Position numbers and translations under genes: made by a program
In this document: positions 24,185 to 37,000 of the stretch, one piece after another
How positions within the stretch are numbered: position 1 is the stretch's first letter
How the letters are laid out: each line of letters opens with the position of its first letter
Source: Sphagnum compactum
Lineage: Eukaryota > Bryophyta > Sphagnopsida > Sphagnales
DNA length: 64,000 bases
NCBI GenBank assembly: GCA_965153455.1
Contig: OZ234494.1
Span: forward strand, 10,292,001 to 10,356,000
Reading direction: 5' to 3'
Notes under the pieces: generated by a model
The model's database searches: none
Told to the model about the DNA's origin: nothing
What the model saw: the letters and a program-made list of their open reading frames with translations, nothing else

Positions 24185-26880
24185 CCACAAAATCATCAGG
24201 TCACGAGGGGAAACCATTTAAAATCATCATATTTAGATAATAGGTTCTAGCATGTCACCAAAATATAGCAGGATTCTTAAACTTTTTTTCTGTGCTCTCT
24301 GACATGAGAAACAAAAATCCAATAAAAACTGATGTGTAGAACCATCACACAGACGACAAAAGGGAAGGCCAAAGAAAGGTCGAATGATGTGTAGGCCTGT
24401 AGGAACCAAAGAAGAGAGAGACCTAGTCCTCCTCATGGTAGGAAGCTATCTCACCCCATGGCCCCTCTAATGTCGTCTTCATGCAAATCATGAGATCTAA
24501 TAGAAATAGGAGATCTAGAACATGTAGCCAGATTTGGCTAAGTTCTCTTGTGGATGATACCAACTCACATATTTGAAAATAAAATACTGGTGTAACACCT
24601 CCACCTACCCACACCTACTTAGTACTCTTCCATCCCCACCCATACTTTTTGGCTGTTTGTCAAGGAAGGTTCGAAGAAAAACCCTAAACTCTAGTCTCAT
24701 GATAAGCATTCACTCCTGGAGAATGTCTTGCTGAAGGAAGACAAAGGACAACCAGAAAGCTGGCCAACAACTAGTAGAATAAGTACTGCAACAGCAAACT
24801 GCAACATAACCCCTTTGTGTCTGGAATCTCTTCATTGGTTTTTCTGAATCCCTCCCTCCTGCAACAATTTCACAACTCCACTTTTGACTCCAAAGTTTCC
24901 AACATTTCTTCAAGACCTGGAACACAACACAGACATCACGCTTGGCAACAGAAAACGTATGCATTCCTCTAATGTCTATCTACAATCCACCCACAAGAAA
25001 AAAACACGGAGACCCCATCACTCGATGACCTGACGTCTCATTGGTTGCATGGAAATCCTATTCCTGAAATTGGCTGCCACTATTTTTGGCCTGTACTAAT
25101 AGCCCTTCAGAAGAACACCCTACCTATCGACCCCATGGTAATGCTTGGCCAAGGCTTGCAGATCTTCGGGTTTTAATGACCCCAATCCTAATAACCTTGG
25201 GAAGCAAGGATTTCATTTGTGAAAAGCCCTCCCTTGAAAGGGGGCCCTCTGCCTATACAGGCAAGCCTTGTTGGTTATGAGGGGTAAATGCCTTGTTTCC
25301 AAGAATTTACCCTACACAAAAAGCCAAGGCAAAAAGGGTGCTCAACACAGTTACCAAAATATTTTCTAGATGTTCAACTGTCAACGAGATTAGCCAATTT
25401 GTGTAGAACAAGCCCAGTGTTTTTCCTTGGGGAGGGGAGAAGGAGGGAGGGAAGGGGGAACTTCAAACCTTTTCCGATTAATGGTTTTTTTGTTTTGTTC
25501 TCCCACATGTTCCTACTAATGTTCCTCGTGGTGTTCCCAGTTTATTGGCTCTACCCATAGGGAAGAGACCAGTGTTGTGCGCAGTTTTGGGTAGATAAAA
25601 AAAATATCATAAGACCAGTTGATTCTGGGTCTTTAAAAATCTTGTTTCCAGATAATTGGCCAGTTTCAGTTTTTTTTAACTTTTTTTTGGGTGAGAACTG
25701 GTACGTTCTGGGGATTTGAGAATCTAGACCTTAGAAGATACAATGAAGCAATGAGCAAGCTCCAAAAACTTGGTCTAGGGAGGAATGAGGAACATCTAAA
25801 CTCTAAACAAAAGGATTTTCAAAGAGGGAAGTCACAAACGTATGAGTTTTTTCACTCAATCTCACCTTCAAACTCTTCATCAAGCTCTTTTATCAAATTT
25901 GATTCTACCATGCATGCACCTACAAGGTCACCTACAACATCAAAATGCTTAAAACACCTAATCCTTGGATCATCTAACCAATTTTTGTTCACAAAAATCA
26001 TCTAGTCTAGGTGGTCAATTTACAACCAACACCTTTGATGTGCAATAAGAACTTTAGCAATGGAAAAAATCCGTTCCATCTCGATTTGGCTTGTTGGGAT
26101 TTGGCTTATTGGAATTCCAAGAACTTGCAATTAAGCCAACAAACTCATTACTAGAAACTTGTTCTCCTCCCCATGCCACCAAAACAATGCACATTGCAAT
26201 TGTCCACATCAACATGGTAGCAACGAAATGCATTAAGCTTTCATGCCACAAGTGTAATCAAAGCTTTTACGCTAGATTCTGTGGTTTGAAACAAATCCTT
26301 GCACTAGGGTATAAGCTTTGCACCTAAACCTCCTCACCAAACATAAATGGCATCAATGCCTTGTAACATTGAATCAACAAAGGCAACAACAAACCCATGT
26401 CTTGGTGATGACAAAGTGCAAAGTGTCCCCAAGAAACCAATGTCCACGGCTTTGTTTAACACATAACCAATCATAATTGATGACAATATTTTTATCATTG
26501 CCTCACATGTAACCCATGTTGTTGGAAATGGAACATGACTCTACAATGGCATTGTTTGTCGATTTAAGATTATAACACAATGCAATCACACTATGTTAAC
26601 ACATCTTATAACAACAAAACATGGCTTGTAAACTTGCAATTAGCCATGGCAATAAATCACAACAACAAAACAAATCATTCATGAATAGAAAGATGGATTT
26701 CCAAGAGCTACAATGACATACCATATTGCTAAACATCAAACCTACAACCTAAAAGGTATTCCCAAGAGCTATAAGTTTTTTAGGAGCCGCCATGACATAC
26801 TTAAATTGTTACATAGTAAAACTTAAGGCCTAAAAGGAAATTCTAAAAGTTACAAGAATTTCAAGAGCTTGAAATAATTG

Positions 26881-27060
26881 AAACCAACCACCATGTAACT
26901 CAATTGGTCATGGAATGCCCAATTCAGCTCAAACCAACCACCATGGAGCTCACATTGATTCAAATCAGCCATGGAAATGCCTAATTCAGCTCAAACCAAC
27001 CACCATGGAGCTCACATTAACTCAAATCAGCCATGGAAATGCCCAATTTAGTTCAAACCA
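26881..27060. repeat. Tandem repeat of about 62 bp, three copies
   Basis: The phrase AAACCAACCACCATG recurs at 26881, 26931, 26993 and, in part, 27055. Spacings are 50, 62 and 62 bp. Each unit carries CCATGG sites. No coding role is evident. Confidence 0.85.
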
Positions 27061-27609
27061 AGAGGTTGTACAAACCATTTTCAACAAGGTTATAAGCAAG
27101 GCAATCAATCTAGATAAGTGTGTGGCCATGGGTGTTGTTATCCAAGGTAGAATTCTGTGAAGTGATGTTAAGGACATTCTTCAACATGCCTCATCATGCT
27201 TAACATTATTATCCCCACCAAAAATAATCAAGAGTTTTCAATAGCCAATGGGCAATCCCAGCTTGGTGTGAAGTGCAAAGGTATATAAAAAAAAAATGAA
27301 ATGGTAGTTGACAACAAAAATTTTGGGCAATTTGAGGTTGAAGGTATCCCATATCCCCCCATTACCTTGTGGAATTGTTACATTTGACAAAGTTGCCAAT
27401 GGCATTGTAAATGTTTTTGTTTAAAATAAAGCAACCGTGAAAAGATAAATTATCACAATATAATCACCAAAAGGTATGTCACATGTCAGAAGCAAACAAC
27501 TAGAAAATGGTGAGGGATATAAAACATCACCCCCAAACATATCTAAAGCATAAACAAGCAATGGATGCAAAAAATGAGATTGACAACACATTCTACTAGA
27601 AAACTCAGC

Positions 27610-27960
27610 CATTGAACCAAAAAATCAATCACAAAAATGCATCTCACAAGGACAAATTCACTAATTAATGAAAGTTCAACCATTGAACCAAAAAATTAAC
27701 CATGAAAATGCATCTCAAAAGGAAGAATTCACCCATGGAAATTGAACCCATTGAAATAAAAAACTAACCATGGAAATGCATCTCAAAAGGAAGAATTCAC
27801 CCATGGAAATTGAACCCATTGAAATAAAAAACTAACCATGGAAATGCATCTCAAAAAGAAGAATTCACCCATGGAAATTGAACCCATTGAACAAGAAAAT
27901 CAAATGTGGAAATAAATATCTCAAGGAGGAATTCACACTTGTAAAATCCAGCCATTGAAC
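27610..27960. repeat. 68-bp tandem repeat, about five copies
   Basis: Three central copies start at 27698, 27766 and 27834, spaced exactly 68 bp apart. They are flanked by more diverged copies. Units contain ATGCATCTCA and TTCACCCATGGAAATTG. The near-identity of the central copies suggests recent amplification. Confidence 0.88.
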
Positions 27961-28659
27961 CAAAAATTTCAATAATTGAATAAATTTAAAACTAGCATGT
28001 TCAACCATTGAATATTTGGGAAGTTTAGCAATTGGAAAAAAACCAACCATGGAGGAAATTGGAAATCAAGTGTCTCAAATCCGGCCATTAAATAAATTAG
28101 ACATAACACAATCACCTCTAGACAAAAAAGAAACCTATTCTAGTAGAATATTTTGCTATAGAACCACTAAAAGACTTGAATTTTAGCTGTCGTGACAAGT
28201 AATATGTGAGATCATGTTTATAGACACAACTGAAAGTTCTAAAATATCAACAAAAATAACATCATCAACAAACAACATAACGTCCGCAAATGTAATTGCA
28301 ATTATTGGAGTAAAATCATGCACTAAAGGTCCAAAAACTTACCTCATTTTCACCAGGGTATTCAATTTGCAGGGGTTCAAACCAAAATCCACACATGCCT
28401 TTTCCCACAAATTTCAAATTTACCTTCCCTTGCTAGATTTCTTTGGCCATGTGATAAACTTTTGGATGTCAACCCTAGTGATGACATTCTTCATTTTGCA
28501 CATTAAAATTCCTTAAAATTCTTCATTTAGCACCTTGTCGAAACATTCTTGACCCGCGAATGTTTACCAAATTACACTGGTTGATCTATAAAATTCGTTA
28601 AAATTCTCGCTTCTTTGGGCTTCCATAACATTCTCGCACCAAGAATGTCATAACTATGA

Positions 28660-29545
28660 TGTCAACCTAAGCATATTTGATTGATGCATAATGTAATATG
28701 TGAACCACCTTCTCATCTAAAATTGCATATTGACTTACCTTTGATTGTACATGACCATAACAAGAACTATCAAATGGTTGCATTGTGCCAAAATCACTAC
28801 ATGACACCATTAATTTGAAAGCTTGAGCACAATTTCAAATTGGAGCCTTCATTCTTGACATAGGCCAAAATCTTTTATGTGAGTGTAGACTTGTCAAGGA
28901 TTTGTTTTAGCTTCATAACCATGGCAACACCATTCATATCACGGGACTCAAACAACCCAACAGCGATGTGTTTCTGCTCCCAATTGGCAAAGAGAAAATT
29001 CACAACGACTACAAAAATGTCACGGCCCCCTTTTGACATCCAAAGGTCAAAAGTGCATGTGGTAGTCAGGCATTCTACTAAGGCAAGTTGCACATATTTT
29101 CTCAAGGTCTTGCTTAACAATGTAGGAAGAATGTCATCAATGAAAACCTTCTTGGATGCGAAGTTCACCCTTAAGCACAGTCGAAGAGCTAATCTTTGCA
29201 ACCAAATGGATTCAACTATCCTTAATGGAAAAAAACCTTGATGACAAACAACATTAAGTCTTCCAAAAATCTCTTTTGGGTCTCATGATCTTTTGGGAAC
29301 GGGTTTGAGGAGGGAAAAAAACCAGAAATCAAACTTGGACCCATATTCTCCCATTTAGTTGTTGATTTCCAATTTCAAATAACTCAGGGACGAGCATGTT
29401 GAATTTTTTTAAAACTCTTAAGTAAAGAGTCACACTTTAGTTCCACATGTTTTGTCATGGCTAATATGCCATGAACCTTGTTGTAAGCAATGAAGCCTTT
29501 GTAGCATCTTGTGCATAAGGCCATAATCTCAAGACCCATAATGTC
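28660..29545 (-). pseudogene. hAT-like transposase relic
   Basis: Read on the minus strand, conserved stretches of an hAT-type transposase lie in order but in shifting frames. A segment like CYKGFIAYNKVHGILAMTKH is at about 29.4-29.54 kb. The longest clean frame (28875-29201) contains CTFDLWMSKGGRDIFVVVVN and GLFESRDMNGVAM. Then come KILAYVKNEGSNL and a HALxKV-like region near 28.7-28.75 kb. The intact family catalyses cut-and-paste transposition with an RNase H-fold core. Frameshifts and stops show this copy is dead. Terminal inverted repeats and an 8-bp duplication were not found by eye. The family name rests on memory of similar plant proteins. Confidence 0.7.
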
Positions 29546-30920
29546 ATTGCCATAGTCTCATTGTGGCAAACGATGCATTACATAAATTGACTTTACTTCA
29601 AGTTAACTTCTTGGTTATTGCTTACCTTGAAGAACACCTAAGTAAATGATGTCATTTCATGAGGTTTCCATGCGATTAATTGCATCTTCAAGCTATCCAA
29701 CAACACCTCCTATGTTAGAAAGTCGTCAATGTCAAAATTAGATAAACCTTCATGTTCCATTCCCATATTGACAATGCTACTACTGCTAACATAACTTGCA
29801 AAGCACCTAGAAACACATAGCATGTTAAAAAGATTAACACTAATGCTAGTAGGAGCTGAAGAACCCATGGCAAAAAACTTAAGAAAAGGAAAGGTGAGAT
29901 TGATAAATTGCCAAGAGCGATCAAAAGAACTCTAGCAAATGAAATAGCACTAGGAGAAGATGACATGATGACCTATAGTAGACAACAAAAACCTTTTTAA
30001 CTCATCACTTTTGGAATCCAAAAAACAAAAAAACATAAATTGCAAGTTATAGTAGAAGACATGAAACATGAAATAAAAGACATTGAGCATAGATAACAAA
30101 AAGTAGAGGTTGAATGAGGGGGAAAAAAAAAAGTACGTCACCTTTGTCCATATCCATGCAAACCATCTTGAATAAATGTGTCAAAGTGTAAACAAAAGTG
30201 GTAATGTCTTCTTGCCATTTTGAGGTCAAATTCAAGGAGGAAGATTGTGACAAGCTTTCTCCATTGTCGTGATGGAAATTTGAACTCAACAATTGCAAAT
30301 TACAAACCCTAATCCTCACAACAAAAACACAAGGTTTTCTAATTCCACTATGGGTTTCAATTAGAAAATCAAAGGTATTTAATTCCACTAATGTCGGGTT
30401 ACAAACAAAGAACCTCAGGTATTTGAATCAGAAATGCGTCAGGTTTTTGGCAAAAAACCTTGTCAACTTTTTGGACTTAGGTCAAAAGCAAAGTTGGGGG
30501 TTAAAAATCTAAATGCCAAGTTGAAAGTGGACGCAAGTTTTTTTTTCGACAATTGTCAAGTCAAAGGTGAAGTCGAGGTTTCACGAACTTAAAACCAGAG
30601 GTTATATACCCATTTATTTAATCTAAAAACTAACAAAGAACCAAGTGTGTTTTAAAAACCGCGCAACATTGGAAAAGACCAAGTATTGGTATAAATTATT
30701 GGTTCAAACTTGACACAAAGTGTGAATGACTTTTGAAGTATTATGTGTGGATCTAATGGATGGGCATGTTCCATAAAAGTGCATGCATTTACATGAGGAA
30801 TTTTTCAATTGATGACGAAATTTTTTAATATGAAGTTTGAACATACCCATCAAGGGCAAAGTCATTATTCAATAAATTGTTTGTTCTTCATGTAATTTCA
30901 TCCCATATGTTTTGTTAAAT
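29546..30920. other. Intergenic DNA between the hAT relic and element 2
   Basis: No gene is supported. A minus-strand frame at 30047-30388 gives a hydrophobic, unrecognised translation. The sequence up to the first base of element 2 shares nothing with the region upstream of the corresponding repeat at 37526, which helps to fix the element boundary. Confidence 0.5.
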
Positions 30921-31233
30921 TGTCATGCCTGTATGCATGGCCTCATACATGATAGCCGGTTACGGGCATGCCAATCATGTTTTTAGGGTTAATGTACGTT
31001 CTTAGGTTATTGTGTGCTATTAGGTGTTTTAGGGTTATGACTTGTTTAAGGTTTCAACTTTGTTGATGGTTGTATAAAAGGTCAAGCTCATCCTTTCTCT
31101 TGTCAGTTTTTCTACAATTCCTTTGTTAGGGAGAGTTTCCTCCATAGTCAGACTGGATTTTTAGATGTTCACGGCGACTATTACATGGCCATCATTTACA
31201 TACACTACGTTTTCTTTCCTTCTTTTTGATTCA
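30921..31233 (+). repeat. Left terminal repeat of element 2 (segment B)
   Basis: This 313-bp segment begins TGTCATGCC and ends GATTCA. It matches 37526-37856, apart from scattered substitutions and an insertion of 18-19 bases in the right copy. It contains a TATA box at 31073-31080, placing the transcript start near 31104. Homology starts abruptly at 30921. The A segment that precedes the right-hand B copy is absent here. Confidence 0.92.
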
Positions 31234-31248
31234 ATTCTAGAAAAATTG
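31234..31248 (+). promoter_or_regulatory. Putative self-priming primer-binding site of element 2
   Basis: There is no TGG after the repeat. Positions 31233-31248 (AATTCTAGAAAAATTG) pair with 31104-31119 at the predicted transcript start: 14 Watson-Crick pairs, one G-U and one mismatch in 16. The segment begins exactly where the B repeat ends, as in self-primed elements of the Tf1/sushi type. Some of the pairing is A/T-rich. Confidence 0.62.
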
Positions 31249-31854
31249 CTCTCTATTGCTTAATGTTGAAAATGACAAATTATTCCTAGCTTTGAATTTC
31301 TTGGGTTTCTTTTGCTTATTGGTTTCTAGTGTTCTTGAGTTGTTACTACTTCTTCTTCTTTTTCTACTCTTGTACTGCAGCTACAATAGGTTCTTTGACT
31401 CCCCAAAATTAGAGGCTTTCTTCTCCCAGTATAAGCTACAAGTTGTGAAGTTCTGAGTTCCGAAACTTCGGAAGGGGGAAGGAGTGAGCAACTCCAAAGC
31501 TTGTTTTATTGCTAGCTTTAGGTCTTGGGAGCACGTACACACACACACACATAAGGTTTGATTGCAGTACAAGATCTGCACCACTCATGCAACCCCACAT
31601 ACACTTGCTTTCCTTGTATATGGGTTTTGAGGTTAGCATCTAGGCTGTGCACTCTTGTGTGTTTTTGAGCTTGCAGTCATGTAACGAGTTGCCCTTGTAG
31701 CAGCTCTGGAAGAAGAAGAAGAAAATTTTTAAAAACAACACAAAGTAGAAGAAAAAAATTTCTCTCTTTTCTTCTGCACACCATCGTTACAGAGCTTGTG
31801 GACGCAAATCGCTCTGTAGCATCATCGCCATCCATCGTTGTCGCCATTCATCAT

Positions 31855-31940
31855 AGTTTCGTTCGACATTTGTCACAGTTCTGTTCGACATTCATCACAG
31901 TTTCATTCGATGCCCATCACCTTTTGTTCGACGTCCGTCA
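31855..31940 (+). repeat. 22-bp tandem repeats in the leader of element 2
   Basis: Four units of about 22 bp, each like AGTTTCGTTCGACATTTGTCAC, follow one another in the untranslated leader. The nearby TCCGTCC-rich sequence to about 32.05 kb appears to be a decayed continuation. A 155-aa open frame across this stretch is a by-product of the repeats rather than a protein. Confidence 0.75.
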
Positions 31941-32174
31941 ATGTCCGTCCGTTCGATTTCGTCCCCATGGTTCCGTCCGTCTGGCCCCTTTCGTCCATCG
32001 ACATCCGTCCACAGACGTGTGTCCATCAATGTCCGTCCGTCACTGTTCATCCCCGTCGACATGTTGTATTCTTCAAATCATATGTACTGCGTACATACGT
32101 ATCCGATACCATATTTTTCAAACCGTATCTAGTGCCCTGTATTCCTACAAAATTTTAGGGCATGGGACAACAAC

Positions 32175-33480
32175 ATGTCCTCTGATGATGAGAACACTAT
32201 TGCTCAGCCAGAGCCAAGGTATCAACTACGAAGCAACACACAATCATTTGAGCCGATTTTTTTGAACTCACAATCTTCACAATCGTACCATCAAGCGTTT
32301 ACAGCGCCACCGTCATCCAGTACACCTCCTACCAGGAACTCAGGTTTAGGTAACACTACATCAATGGTACATCATAATCCATTTGGAAGGGTTAATTAGT
32401 GGGGTACGCCTACTACCGCACCAGCTTTCACACCATCATCATATATTTCGTTGTAAGCCGTTACCTCTACACCCATATACACCATGGAGGTCGATAGTTC
32501 CTTTGGGAGAATTGAGAAGTTCAGTGGAAGGCCAGGTACTATTTCTTTGAGGGAATTCAAGGCAACTTTTTCAATTGTGGTTTATGAATTGGAGTTCAAG
32601 TATGGCGCTAATTACACTAAGGCGTTCGCATTCAAATAATCGGCCCATTATGTGCATTATGAGGCATTGGATGTCTACAAGCAACATTCTCTCAGGATTT
32701 TGGGCGTCACCCAGATCCCCAATCTAACTTATGCCACAGCCATTGCCACCGCCTCTCAAGCTGCATTACAAGCTACCATTGCACATCATGGGATTATGCC
32801 CAATAATCTAGATCCGGTACCTACTTCAATAAATCTTTCTCCTCAACAATTCATTGTTGCTATCGCAAACATTCCTCCCATCATCGATGCACCAGCTTTT
32901 GTTGATCCAGCGGGGGAATTCTTTTGAAATCTTGAGCTGGAATTTCCGGTTAAGAGTTCTGAAAAAATTCTTTACCTTGCCACCTTCTCTCAACAAAATG
33001 ATGAAACCTTCAAGATGCTCTATAGGAGGCTTCTCAAGCTTAAAGAGGATACTTAGAGCATCACTAACCTAGAAGCTGCATATTAGTATCTTCGTTCATT
33101 GGAAGGTATTTCGACACTCTATGCGCAGGTTTTGCAACGGGTTTTTTGTAGAATTTGGAGACTCGTACACTTTGCTAGATGTGTACAACAATTCTGACAA
33201 GCTGGAACTGGCTCATGCACATTATGAGGCCAGTACTATGAGGCCTCCATCACGTTCAAGGCCTCAGCCTCCACCAGCTACGCCAACCAGATCATCACAT
33301 TCTTTTTCAAGGGTTAAAGCAGTGCACTCAGCTACACCCTACCTTCTTGCAACTACTGTGGCAATCTTGCCCACAAAGCTAGTGAGTGCAACATTCTTTC
33401 CGAGGATCTCTTTTGTGATTATTGTGGAAAAGAGGGACATCAGGAAGTTGTTTGTTTTGCCAAGTTCCTAGAACAAAAGT
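32175..33480 (+). pseudogene. gag: gag of element 2, decayed
   Basis: The frame starts with MSSDDENTIAQPEPRYQLRS at 32175. It is broken by stops near 32.40 and 32.64 kb and again after 32.92 kb. A gag-like core (FSGRPGTISLREFKATF) lies near 32.52-32.57 kb. The frame shifts near 33.1 kb and back near 33.34 kb. Two CCHC zinc knuckles end it (CNYCGNLAH..C and CDYCGKEGH..C, 33348-33455), reading in the same frame as the start. The intact protein would coat and package element RNA. Confidence 0.82.
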
Positions 33481-33503
33481 AACTCTGATTACCACGGCAA
33501 AAT

Positions 33504-33905
33504 TTGCCAACATCTTTCGTTGCCCCTCAACCAAAAGCCAAGGCACCTCAGCCTTCCACTCAGGTTTTCCCCACCAAGGGTAGTTCTAGTAAGAATGCTA
33601 AGAAGAAGGAGCACAATGCTGACAAGAGGGAGGTGCTTCAAGCCCATGCTGCTCAAGTTCAAACTCTACAAAATGAACTCGAATCATTGAGGGCCCAACT
33701 TGCTAATCTAAAAGGCAAGTCTTCCCAACCAGCTAGTCATGCCCAACCTGTACAAGGTTCAGGATCAAGGGAAGGACCTCCTAGGTCGTTCTTTGGCCTC
33801 TCACATGATGCCGTGGCTGGGGAGTATGTTTTTTCCAATATGCACAATGGACCAAGCCTGGTGTATCGTCATGCTTCAGCCACTTGGGACGAACCCAGCC
33901 CATAA
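33504..33905 (+). pseudogene. gag-pol linker with coiled coil, element 2
   Basis: This open frame of about 130 residues has a Lys/Ala-rich start, a heptad-like coiled coil (VQTLQNELESLRAQLANLKG) and a Ser/Gln-rich tail. It lies between the knuckles and the protease/RT part and ends at a TAA. The position suggests the C-terminal part of gag or the start of pol. I do not recognise a catalytic motif in it. Confidence 0.6.
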
Positions 33906-34092
33906 GAAAGAGATAAGGCTATGGGGTTCCAAACTGGCACTACTAATTAGACCAAGGTGACTAGATTGGAATGTAACGCTCTATTGGGGAGAGGCATGGA
34001 CCTGAACTCCCTTACATGGTTGTTGGTAACCTGTGTACTTTTTCAAATGTACACAACACCAGTACTGATTCAATCAGCTTGCAGTTCTCGCG

Positions 34093-37000
34093 ATGCAACT
34101 ACATGGGCACCCCGACCATTTACACTTTCTATCTTCAACACTCTACACTTCACTCTTAGTGTTGGGGGGGAGGAGGTACCATGTTGTTTTTGATACACCT
34201 AGAGGTACATCAGCTTTTGGAGAAACAATTACAACCTTCTATGAATTTGTGCAGTTGGATAATGGAGAACCCAATACACCAAGTTTTTCAAACACATTTT
34301 CCAACTCCATTCCATGTGTTTCCAACTACCCTTTCATTATGGGGAACCAGCTCACCAAGAAGGAGAAAGACCAGGTCACAAACTTGCTAATTAAGTATGA
34401 GAATATGTTCGCATTCTCAATGAAAGACTTAGGTAGGTGTAAGACCATGCAATTCTCTATAGACCTTACAGATGAGACACCCATCTATCGAAGGAGGTGT
34501 AGGTTGAGCAAGCATGAGTGGGAACACGTAGATGAAAAATACAAAGAGCTCCATGAGGCTGGTCTCATTCAGCCATCAAAATCTGATTTCGCAGCCATTA
34601 CAATAATGCCAACAAAGAAGGATTCAACTGGATTATGGATTGAGAAAAGGATGTGCGGGGATTATAGGCCTTTGAACTTGGTTACACCTTAGGATAAGTA
34701 CCCCATGCCCATCCCTGAAGAACTGTTTGATAGCATTGGAAACTCAAACATCTTCACAATTGTGGATTTGAGGCAAGGCTTCAACTAGATTGTGCTCGCT
34801 GCGAAGGATTACAAGAAAACGACATTCCATGGAAGCAATAAGTTGTGGGAATGGCTTATGATGCCTTTTGGATTGAAGAATGCACATGTCTTCTTTCAGC
34901 AAGTCATGGACCAAATTCTTGAAGGGGTAAATTTCCTAAAGTGCTACATAGATGACGTCCTAGTGCATAGCAAGGGACTCCTACAGGACTTGGCTCATCT
35001 TGAGGAATTATTCAAGAGGCTCCACGAAGTCAATATGAAGATCCATCCTAAAAAGTGTGAGTTTGTTGTCACCTCAGTAGTCTACCTTGGACACAAAATT
35101 TTGCCAAATGGTATTATGGCTCATTGGGCCAAAGTAGCCATTTTGGAGATGCCCAATCCTACTGATGTTCACACTTTGAGGAGCTTCATCGGACTATGTA
35201 ATTACTACAGGATTTATGTCCAAGACTTCAGTACTATTGCTCATCCTTTCTATGCATTGTCAAAGAAGGATGTTGCTTGGACATGGAATGAAGAGGCTCA
35301 GGAAGCTTTCAACACACTCAAGGAAAAGCTTTCAGAGTTCCCCATTCTAAAAAGACCTGATTTCAACAAGGTCTTCATTCTACACACTAACTGGAGTGCT
35401 CTTGGTATTGGTGTTATTCTTGGCCAACTTGATGAGAAAGGCAAAGAATATGTTATCGCCTATGCATCCCGAAGCAATAACAAGGCTGAGAGCAACTACT
35501 CTTCATACGAAGGGGAATGTCTTGCTGTTGTATGGGCCATCATACATTTCGGGCCCTATTTTTATGGCACCAAGTTCACTTTGTATACCGACCACTAGCC
35601 TATCAAGTGGTTGATGACCAACGACAAGCTTATTGGTAAGTTAGCTCGTTGGCGTTTATATTTCAGGATTATGAGTTCAAGGTTATTCATCAACCTGGTA
35701 TTACACATCAGAACGCGGATACCATGTCGCAGAGACCCCTCACTACCTCTGAAGATTTCTTAGAAGCCAGGCAAGACTTCGACCACATTCGAGCAATACA
35801 TGTATCTTATGCATCTAGTTATCTTGCACTACTGCAATGTAACCTGGTTGAACATCCCTTTGTGGATATATGGGAAGACTTGGACACTCTAAGGTTTTTT
35901 CAACGTGGGGAATATCCTCCCCAAGTTACGTCAAATCATCGGGATCACATATAACAACGATCCAAACGCTACTCATGGAGGGACAATCACCTCATCCAAT
36001 GCTTACCACAAGGTGACAGAGTGGTTTCTTCACCACATGAACGGCTTGGTCTTATTCAGAAGGTACACTCGGAGCTTGGAGTTAGGTGTACTTATAGCCT
36101 TCTCGCTCCTCATTATCATTGGAAAGGTATGTATGCTCAAGTTCGAGACGTCATTGCTAGGTGTGCACAATGTGATAGAGTGATAATTTCCTTTTCCTCT
36201 CGACAGCTCATGCTTTCTCCACTCCCTATTCAAGGCATGTTCTATCCCTGGTCATGTGATTTAGCTAGAAAGTTACCACAGACCTCCAGGGGTAATGTCT
36301 ACATCATGATTATGATTTAGCATTTTTCAAAGTGGGTTGAGCTTGTTGCGCTGCCGGACAAGTCATCACACAACACTAGCCATGCTTTCTTACAACAGGT
36401 GCTAAGTAGGTTTGGGGCTTGTGCTGAGTGCCTTACTAATCAAGGATCAGAATTTAGAGAAGAATTCCAAGACGTACTTAATCATGCTCTCATTGACCAT
36501 CGCCAAACTTCAAGGGATCATCCCAAGCTGATGGCCTTGCAGAGAGGATGGTTCAGACATGTAAAAAGGGACTTCGAAGGATTTGCCTCATTGGGAACAA
36601 AGAGGATTGGGACGTGGCCCTACCTTACATCGCCATGGGTACAGGATGTCCAAACACGCCTCTTTGTCTCATTTTGCTCCTTACTTTCTACATTTTGGGA
36701 GACATCCCATTCCACCTTCTTCCATTACTGCTCAAATGGACCAAGTTATGGACTTGGACTCCCCAGTCGCTTGGGTTAGGGTCATCGCAGAGAGGGTTGC
36801 TCTATTCAGGAAGGTTATGTTCATGGCCATGGAAAACTTGTCCATTGCACTGCATCGAGACACCTTACGATATGCACACACACAAGGTGGCAGTTATAAA
36901 CCTAAGGTGAGACAATTTGATGTTGGTGGCTTTGTGTATCTTTAGCAGCAACCTAATGATACTCTAGACACTTCTTTCGGTCGCACTATTTTGAGGATTA

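Larger units (their letters stand above)
19440..28600. other. Intergenic DNA with dispersed degenerate repeats
   Basis: No gene is supported. Stretches at about 19.5-20.0, 22.8-23.1, 23.6-23.9 and 25.6-25.7 kb are all rich in GGTTCT, CTGGTTCC and TACTGGTAT words and appear related to one another, as old dispersed repeat copies. A polyT-polyG tract lies at 24.16 kb. Short direct tandem arrays lie at 26.88-27.06 and 27.61-27.96 kb. Open frames in this stretch are short and without known domains. Confidence 0.5.

Noticed and set aside
26881-27960. A CRISPR-like array in the 62-bp and 68-bp repeats
   Set aside because: The units are contiguous, with no unique spacers between short repeats, and the window is eukaryotic.
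31798-32265. 155-aa open frame as a gag or host protein
   Set aside because: It is made of 22-bp leader repeats, has a low-complexity translation and overlaps the true gag start at 32175.
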